A stretch of 19,196 bases of DNA from Treponema sp. (GTDB lineage: Bacteria > Spirochaetota > Spirochaetia > Treponematales > Breznakiellaceae). This document shows positions 15,401 to 19,196 of the stretch, piece by piece. How positions within the stretch are numbered: the stretch's first letter is position 1; every line of letters begins with the position of its first letter. The stretch lies in NCBI GenBank assembly GCA_009785545.1, contig WQWD01000011.1:1-19196 (forward strand), given 5' to 3'. The notes below the pieces were generated by a model. The model was given only the letters and a program-made list of their open reading frames with translations, searched no databases and was not told the DNA's origin. The position numbers and the translations under genes were made by a program.

Positions 15401-16380
15401 ACTTCTTATTTCACTAGTAATTTGTTGGTTAGAGCTAAATATTATCCAAAATATTTTCTTGTTTTTTTTGCTTTTGTTTTCAATATATTTCAATATAACG
15501 TCTTGCGAAAATTTATCTATTAAAGCAATATCGTCAATAATAATAATTTTTTTGCCCTCAAATTTATCTATTTTATTAACAACTTTATCTATAAGTGATT
15601 TGTACTCACAGTCTTCTTCTATATTTTCCGTCTTAATTTTTTTTAAAAATTCCTGCCCCTCTTTTTTCTTATCATTTCTTAATTTTCTTATCAAGTTGTA
15701 AAGATTATATACAAAGGTAACAATAATTATGAAGCCAACCACTCCACGCCATTGAGAAATGGTTAAGTTTATTCCAATTTGCTCTAACACAGAGTGAATA
15801 TTGGGAACAAGCATCACAGCACCTACTAGTGTTACAAAGAAAAGAATCACATTAGAGCCAAAGGAAGATCTATATTTTTCAATAAGGCTTTCGTCAATAG
15901 CTAAATTTATTAATTTTTTCTCGCTCCCGATGAGTTTACTGATTACGGGAAACCTTGATTCTTCTTTTTTTATTGTTTCAACTATATCATCGTTGTCTTT
16001 TATAGTATTAGAAATGTCCAAAATTTTTTCTGCCAACCAAGAAATTCCATCACCTTTTTCACAGTTAATTAACATTCCGTTAGTTTCGTCGTTATTGTAA
16101 CGAAAACTAGATATTCTGCGGTCTAAAATATCTTTAAAATTATCTTTTCCGCCAGAATCGTCTTTATTTATGAGCCAAGTTTTTACTTTGTCTACTTCAA
16201 CTTCATTTTCGATGCTTTTGTCAATGCCTTCAAGTTTTCGCTCAAAAAAATTTTCGAATTTTCTTTTTTCTTCTTCTGAAATAATTGATTTTTTCATACT
16301 TTTTAAAAGATTATTGTTTTGTACAACTTATTTTTACTCAACGTCTGTTTCGGTGAAATACTTGCATATATGGCATATAA
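12308..16380 (-). mobile_element. Integron cassette 1: single giant gene
   Basis: The 4073-bp block runs on the minus strand from just after the G core at 16381 to the core of attC-like site 3 at 12308. The start (GTTATATGCC, then A, then TATAT) and the inverted end (GTTATATGCC, then G, then TATAT) match at 15 of 16 bases. It holds one gene of 1279 codons, with 84 bases of leader. It is next to attI, so it would be the most recently inserted cassette. Confidence 0.75.
12458..16297 (-). CDS. Giant membrane-spanning P-loop NTPase-like protein with helical-repeat C-terminus
   Basis: This 1279-residue protein has a P-loop-type domain with two transmembrane helices (about 149-167 and 184-203) inserted between the Walker A region (NCEKGDGISW, 78-87) and Walker B (KKIIIIDD, 249-256). 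A sensor-like strand FWIIFSSN follows. Membrane helices inside a P-loop domain are typical of KAP-type NTPases. The Walker A lysine is replaced by isoleucine (GIS, not GKS), so ATP hydrolysis is doubtful. From about residue 430 to the end it is a long array of alpha helices without a recognisable enzyme domain. I cannot assign a named family. The size and the NTPase-plus-repeats layout recall large STAND-type defence proteins. Base composition is very AT-rich, more so than the integrase and Mpl genes, suggesting transfer. The only visible promoter is the array promoter beyond attI. Confidence 0.7.
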   Translation of the reverse strand: MKKSIISEEEKRKFENFFERKLEGIDKSIENEVEVDKVKTWLINKDDSGGKDNFKDILDRRISSFRYNNDETNGMLINCEKGDGISWLAEKILDISNTIKDNDDIVETIKKEESRFPVISKLIGSEKKLINLAIDESLIEKYRSSFGSNVILFFVTLVGAVMLVPNIHSVLEQIGINLTISQWRGVVGFIIIVTFVYNLYNLIRKLRNDKKKEGQEFLKKIKTENIEEDCEYKSLIDKVVNKIDKFEGKKIIIIDDIALIDKFSQDVILKYIENKSKKNKKIFWIIFSSNQQITSEIRSKGSATFFELALLLLSRDEKKKLCTDLKLDKTNVSFDTIKDISKIYFFRESKQSLSDKLSKLKESNLNLFNFLYLLALNGFPPNSKYIKKRLIEGMSPRKEEREKDKYVKKIFGTKPTQEQIESYFNDGEIKKYYEYDEGSDTLSIDENISCLIENNPNLFDYEEIYKYGQEYWALSWYFSFRKKPQVRYIKKISHHLQSADSGIEDVEVRIALLEAHLFTAEKSLSYLQKKDTERVINHAFKMSINGIHGDHLQRDRTTKIVLEAFMNFDSFPDIESRFEDLDCEDLYKFLKTKDTSLAHALLENKSYASVSDHLIYFMLEQYWERLFFLWIFYKEKEELQYSLIDGISTELAELNTYFEKYFKKEKDKFSSLYLFNLALYIWIDYIRLLGNDGSIQTEQIIQNIKLFLFYHKKIANANISKDDICQLDTIQESICLIVSIVVLLLKKQDVGEETKDIASILQDLKNIFNEVDIDIKNYNKSIDEIMRFLLLHSLKWKNCGFNVRYTILSIIRTQLFLFSSDSENISGETVEKAKAVLRIAEQADSKNHLTTLLYFSLYSMNSNIIKDKYRSSYFFQQTLGFTSSDKISNTQFEYLYFCIRKCWYVGSEKMQEALKCFIKCSNPYFNKIVERICEYPNSYMHICNCLNCFNNELENMSLNMQIDDTEYTFISFFSKILKQAQLKESVNLEDAECIWENYIFENRSVSDKRIEQKKFEQFWQNRKNNPHFGVALKKLFVLSQNNIHGDTMRNAYNFLMFNAPKLLYLSPNLILACHFCDEKRNKRTLDEEYTRILNLIKEWEPDWERAYKDINYYDTAFLYDTLFEHTKQYEYYEKKKPYELLKTQKRIENFEITNYTGFFYSLWEIFKNDLGVCDDISSTEEQLLKGENIREFLESTNRNSMYAVVNGEISLRYLTLLLYLKNIEFAGKENMEAICENLAKSNINNLIQLIMQTSKNRKYLERIQGLFEELSKSVVFDDE

Positions 16381-16394
16381 CTCATAAATACACG
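16372..16394 (-). other. attI: Inferred attI insertion site
   Basis: On the minus strand the integrase-proximal sequence ...TTTATGA meets G then TTATATGCC, the first bases of cassette 1. TTATATGCC belongs to the cassette because its complement ends the same cassette (12425-12434). The left side therefore is the attI remnant, with exchange next to the G at 16381. Only one side of attI is visible and no integrase-binding repeats are obvious. Confidence 0.6.
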
Positions 16395-16426
16395 CAAAGA
16401 TACAACTTTTTTTTGAAACGGCAAAA
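16395..16426 (-). promoter_or_regulatory. Array promoter (Pc equivalent) pointing into the cassettes
   Basis: On the minus strand TTTTG (16422-16426) and TATCTTTG (16395-16402) are 19 bases apart, matching the Bacteroidota consensus TTTG-N19-21-TAnnTTTG. Transcription would start almost at the attI core and read through cassette 1. Classical Pc promoters lie at the same place relative to attI. Confidence 0.72.
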
Positions 16427-16435
16427 CTATTCGAA

Positions 16436-16472
16436 AGAGATTTATTCACAAAACGTTATTTCAAAAATCTCT
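16436..16472. promoter_or_regulatory. Inverted repeat in the attI/integrase spacer
   Basis: AGAGATTT (16436-16443) and AAATCTCT (16465-16472) are perfect 8-bp inverted repeats 21 bases apart. The site lies between the array promoter and the integrase promoter, so it might bind the integrase or a regulator. Function is unknown. Confidence 0.35.
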
Positions 16473-16591
16473 ACTGCGTAATTTGGATATTCAGACAGCT
16501 ACTTTCTAAAATATAATACCCAAAATGCGTATCTTGGTCTGTATGGCGAAATTTTAACACTTTTTAAGTTTTTTTTCTGCTTTTTTTGTCG

Positions 16592-16599
16592 TAACTTTG
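16592..16599 (+). promoter_or_regulatory. Integrase promoter (-7 box)
   Basis: TAACTTTG matches TAnnTTTG, 19 bases before the integrase ATG. The upstream stretch is T-rich but has no clear TTTG at the right spacing. Confidence 0.6.
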
Positions 16600-16618
16600 C
16601 AGAAATTTTGTACTCAAA

Positions 16619-17527
16619 ATGCGCTTGTTTTTAAATCAACAAAATAATCAATCGCCTGTCGGAAAAACTGCCTTATGTCAAATTCATCCGGTAAACCACA
16701 CTGCTCTCAAGCGTATGCACGAACTGCTGCTGCTCAAAGCATACAGCCCAAACACTATCAAAACCTATTGCAACGAATTCGCACAACTGCTCTATCTGCT
16801 CAAAAACAACCCTGTTGATTCGCTCACACCACAACGCTTACGTTCATACTTCTTGTTTTGCGTAAAAACTCTCAATCTCTCGGAAAATATCATCCACAGT
16901 AGAATGAATGCCGTAAAATTCTACTTCGAACAAGTGCTTGGGCACGAAAAAATGTTCTTTGAAGAAATTCCTCGTCCCAAAAAGAAATCATTGCTACCCA
17001 AAGTCATTAGCAAAGGCGATATTGCAAAAATTCTTGACCATACCGATAATCTCAAACATATACTCATGCTTAAACTTTGCTACGGAATGGGATTGCGTGT
17101 GAGTGAAATTGTGAATTTGAAAATTAAGGATATTGATAGCAAGCGAATGCTTGTGCATATACAAGGTGCAAAAGGAAAAAAAGATCGCTATGTAACTTTA
17201 CCCGAGTCGGCACTGAGTGATTTGCGAAACTATTACAAACTTTATCGCCCAAAAGACTATTTATTTGAAGGACAATACGGCGGACAGTATGCCGTTCGAA
17301 GTGTTCAAGCCGTTTTTAGAAATGCTATGCAAAAAGCAAAAGTCAACAAGTCGGTAGGTATTCACGGACTACGACATAGTTACGCTACGCATCTGTTAGA
17401 AAGTGGAACAGATATGATTTTCATTCAAAAATTATTGGGACACAGAGATATAAAAACAACCGAAATTTATGCAAAAGTGAGTAATCGCCATTTGCAAAAT
17501 GTAAAAAGTCCGTTAGACGATTTGTAA
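16619..17527 (+). CDS. Integron-integrase-like tyrosine recombinase
   Basis: This 302-residue tyrosine recombinase has an N-terminal core-binding domain (about 27-110, SPNTIKTYCNEF) and a catalytic domain with all active residues visible: Arg160 (GMGLRVSE), Lys185 (GAKGKKDR), His249 and Arg252 (HGLRH), His275 (LGHRD) and Tyr284 (TEIY). The C-terminus ends SPLDDL, as IntI proteins end SPLD-x-L, whereas XerC/D end otherwise. It seems to lack the extra helix of about 16-20 residues that IntI proteins carry before the HxxR motif, so it is not a textbook IntI. It also has an N-terminal extension of about 25 residues. It lies divergently beside the inferred attI and cassettes, exactly where an integron integrase belongs. 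It is probably the enzyme that moves these cassettes; a solitary Xer-like recombinase is the alternative. Confidence 0.82.
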   Translation: MRLFLNQQNNQSPVGKTALCQIHPVNHTALKRMHELLLLKAYSPNTIKTYCNEFAQLLYLLKNNPVDSLTPQRLRSYFLFCVKTLNLSENIIHSRMNAVKFYFEQVLGHEKMFFEEIPRPKKKSLLPKVISKGDIAKILDHTDNLKHILMLKLCYGMGLRVSEIVNLKIKDIDSKRMLVHIQGAKGKKDRYVTLPESALSDLRNYYKLYRPKDYLFEGQYGGQYAVRSVQAVFRNAMQKAKVNKSVGIHGLRHSYATHLLESGTDMIFIQKLLGHRDIKTTEIYAKVSNRHLQNVKSPLDDL

Positions 17528-17553
17528 AATTCACAGTTCATAAATATAAAAAC

Positions 17554-18900
17554 ATGCAAAAAATTCATTTCATATCCATAGGTGGCGCAGTTATGCACAA
17601 CCTCGCAATAGCCTTACATCTCAAAGGCTACAGCGTATCGGGTACTGACGACGAAATTCGAGATCCGGCGAAATCCCGCTTGGAAAAATACGGATTAATG
17701 CCCGAAGAAATTGGCTGGAATACCGAAAAAATCACAAAGGATTTAGATGCCGCAATTCTCGGAATGCACGCCAGAAAAGACAATCCCGAACTCCAAAAGG
17801 CACAGGAGTTGGGATTGAAAATTTATTCTTTTCCGGAATTTTTATACGAACAATCGAAAGAAAAAACACGTATCGTTATCGGCGGAAGCCACGGAAAAAC
17901 AACTACAACTGCAATGATTCTGCACGTTTTCAAGCATTGTAATATCGCTTGCGACTACATGGTTGGTGCACAATTAGCGGGTTTTGATGTCATGGTAAAA
18001 CTCACGGATGGTGCTAAATTCATGGTTTTAGAAGGCGATGAATACTTGACTTCGCCGATCGACAGACGCCCAAAATTTCATGTTTACAAACCCGATATCG
18101 CACTGATCAACGGCATTGCGTGGGATCATATCAATGTGTTTCCAACATTTGAAATTTATGTAGAGCAATTCAAGATTTTTGCAGATGAAATCACTCCAAA
18201 CGGTTGTTTAATCTACTATTCGGAAGATGAGAAAGTGAATAAAATTGCAAAGAATGCACGTCCGGATATTACAAAAAATCCTTATAAATTTCCCGAACAC
18301 ACCATTGAAAATGGAATTACAACCGTTATTTTCGATGGAAAAGCCTATCCGTTGCAGGTTTTCGGGAAACACAACTTGCAAAATATCAGCGGTGCATGGG
18401 AGGTTTGCAAATGTGTGGGTGTTTCCGACGAACAATTTTTGACAGCGATACAATCTTTTTCCGGAGCATCAAAACGTTTGGAATTAGTAGCAGAATCAGG
18501 CGATACAGCAGTTTATAAAGATTTTGCACATGCACCATCAAAATTAAGAGCAACCGTAAGTGCAGTGAAAGAACAGTTTCCAAATCGTACGTTGATTGCC
18601 TGCATGGAATTGCATACATTTAGCAGTTTAGCACAGGAATTTTTGACCGAATACGAAGGCTCTTTTGCTATGGCAGATGAAGCAATTGTGTACTTCAACC
18701 CACACACGATTGCACATAAAAAACTACCGGAACTGACTATCGAAAACGTGAAAAAAGCTTTTGGTCGTGAGGATATCTTGGTGTTTAATGATAGCCAAAA
18801 ACTACAACAGCACTTATTTGAAAAAAAATGGAAAAATGCCAATTTACTTCTAATGAGCTCTGGAAATTTCGATGGCCTGAATGAAGCCGAGTTTGACTAA
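17554..18900 (+). CDS. mpl: Mur ligase family, UDP-MurNAc:tripeptide ligase (Mpl-type)
   Basis: This 448-residue protein starts with a nucleotide-binding fold (MQKIHFISIGGAVMHNLA; SGTDDEI). The ATP P-loop GGSHGKTTTT is at 110-119, followed by EGDEY, NGIAWDH, GKHNLQN and YKDFAHAP, all Mur-ligase motifs. Mpl joins the recycled tripeptide L-Ala-gamma-D-Glu-meso-Dap to UDP-MurNAc in the cytoplasm, saving cell-wall material. MurC is a close relative, but the sequence fits Mpl better. It starts 27 bases after the integrase stop on the same strand and may be partly read through from it. The higher GC of its codons compared with the cassette genes and its housekeeping role suggest it is the chromosomal flank of the integron. 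Confidence 0.82.
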   Translation: MQKIHFISIGGAVMHNLAIALHLKGYSVSGTDDEIRDPAKSRLEKYGLMPEEIGWNTEKITKDLDAAILGMHARKDNPELQKAQELGLKIYSFPEFLYEQSKEKTRIVIGGSHGKTTTTAMILHVFKHCNIACDYMVGAQLAGFDVMVKLTDGAKFMVLEGDEYLTSPIDRRPKFHVYKPDIALINGIAWDHINVFPTFEIYVEQFKIFADEITPNGCLIYYSEDEKVNKIAKNARPDITKNPYKFPEHTIENGITTVIFDGKAYPLQVFGKHNLQNISGAWEVCKCVGVSDEQFLTAIQSFSGASKRLELVAESGDTAVYKDFAHAPSKLRATVSAVKEQFPNRTLIACMELHTFSSLAQEFLTEYEGSFAMADEAIVYFNPHTIAHKKLPELTIENVKKAFGREDILVFNDSQKLQQHLFEKKWKNANLLLMSSGNFDGLNEAEFD

Positions 18901-18915
18901 TTTCAACTAACAAAT

Positions 18916-18989
18916 GCAACTTTAAGTAGCAAAAAACAGTTGGGGGCATGCCCCCAACTGTTTGGGAAAATGACTACTTTTACAGTTGC
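18916..18989. terminator. Large stem-loop with a 30-bp perfect palindrome
   Basis: The centre is a perfect palindrome of two 15-base arms (18934-18948 and 18949-18963; AAACAGTTGGGGGCA and its complement). A weaker outer stem pairs GCAACTTTAAGTAG (18916-18929) with CTACTTTTACAGTTGC (18974-18989). It lies between the mpl stop and the IS30 transposase start. It could end mpl transcription, or be an element-borne structure shielding the transposase from outside transcription. No run of T follows the GC-rich arm directly. Confidence 0.55.
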
Positions 18990-18990
18990 T

Positions 18991-19196
18991 ATGAAAAAAG
19001 TACACTTAACCCGAGAACAAAGGTACACAATTTTTGCGATGTACAAGCAAAATTGTAGTCAAAAAATGATTGCTGAAGCAATCTGCAAGAACAAATCTGT
19101 GGTAAACAGAGAGTTAAAACGCAACGCAAATTCTAAAGGTAGATACTCCTTTGAATATGCCCAAGACATGGCAAATTTACGCAAAGACCGACTAAA
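18991..19196 (+). CDS. IS30-family transposase, N-terminal fragment
   Basis: An ATG at 18991 opens a frame that runs off the window after 68 complete codons. The start MKKVHLTREQRYTIFAMYKQ, followed by KMIAEAICKNKSVVNREL and a basic stretch, matches the helix-turn-helix N-terminus of IS30-family transposases. The DDE catalytic part is outside the window. The upstream hairpin may belong to the element, and neither end of the IS is identified. Confidence 0.8.
   Translation, partial: MKKVHLTREQRYTIFAMYKQNCSQKMIAEAICKNKSVVNRELKRNANSKGRYSFEYAQDMANLRKDRL

Larger units (their letters stand above)
16298..16618. promoter_or_regulatory. Divergent control region between cassettes and integrase
   Basis: This 321-base gene-free region holds, from left to right, the cassette 1 leader, the inferred attI core (16381), a leftward promoter (16395-16426), an inverted repeat (16436-16472) and the integrase promoter box (16592-16599). 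This is the attI / Pc / Pint arrangement of an integron platform. Confidence 0.65.

Noticed and set aside
15060..15701. 213-codon plus-strand frame inside the giant gene
   Set aside because: Antisense shadow of the AT-rich 1279-codon gene, rich in Ser, Phe, Leu and Ile without motifs.

Overview
The window looks like a Bacteroidota (Bacteroidetes) accessory region. It is AT-rich, start codons lack Shine-Dalgarno sequences, and several genes or elements are preceded by the TAnnTTTG promoter box typical of this phylum. The protein families also fit (AbiE, IS1595- and IS30-type elements, a Mur ligase of the Mpl type).

Main reading: this is an integron with very large, mostly multi-gene cassettes. 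A tyrosine recombinase (16619-17527, +) faces away from a run of genes that all lie on the minus strand (16297 down to 83). Three hairpin-forming repeats of 125-130 bp (12302-12431, 6638-6762, 2244-2368) separate the genes into blocks. Each has the outer layout AAC - 6 nt - long stem - 2 nt - GTT, as expected of attC sites. The deciding observation is at the edges. The first bases of each block, read on the minus strand, are complementary to the far end of that same block and not to its neighbour: GTTATATGCC/GGCATATAAC for cassette 1, GTTAGCAGCAATAGC/GCTACTGCTGCTAAC for cassette 2, GTTAAGCGC/GCGCTTAAC for cassette 3. That is the pattern made when circular cassettes are cut and joined inside a GTT core. 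A Bacteroidota-type promoter (16395-16426, minus) lies beside the inferred attI (about 16381) and points into the array, in the role of the integron promoter Pc.

Layout, from the integrase leftwards. Cassette 1 (12308-16380): one 1279-aa membrane-spanning P-loop-type protein. Cassette 2 (6644-12307): a two-helix membrane protein, a NACHT-type NTPase broken by a frameshift in a TA repeat, then PlsY, PlsC, a cytidylyltransferase and a short-chain dehydrogenase. Cassette 3 (2250-6643): cupin, HNH-like/helical-repeat protein, Nudix hydrolase, then an AbiE toxin-antitoxin pair with its own promoter and operator-like palindrome. Cassette 4 (about 131-2249): a TIR/NB-ARC/TPR protein whose 3' end is cut off by an IS1595-type element at the window's left edge. 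Much of the cargo (TIR-STAND, NACHT, membrane NTPase, AbiE) belongs to classes linked to phage defence, so the array reads as a store of defence and envelope modules. That functional reading is inference.

Right of the integrase are an Mpl-type ligase gene (17554-18900), probably chromosomal, then a strong stem-loop and the start of an IS30-family transposase that runs off the window.
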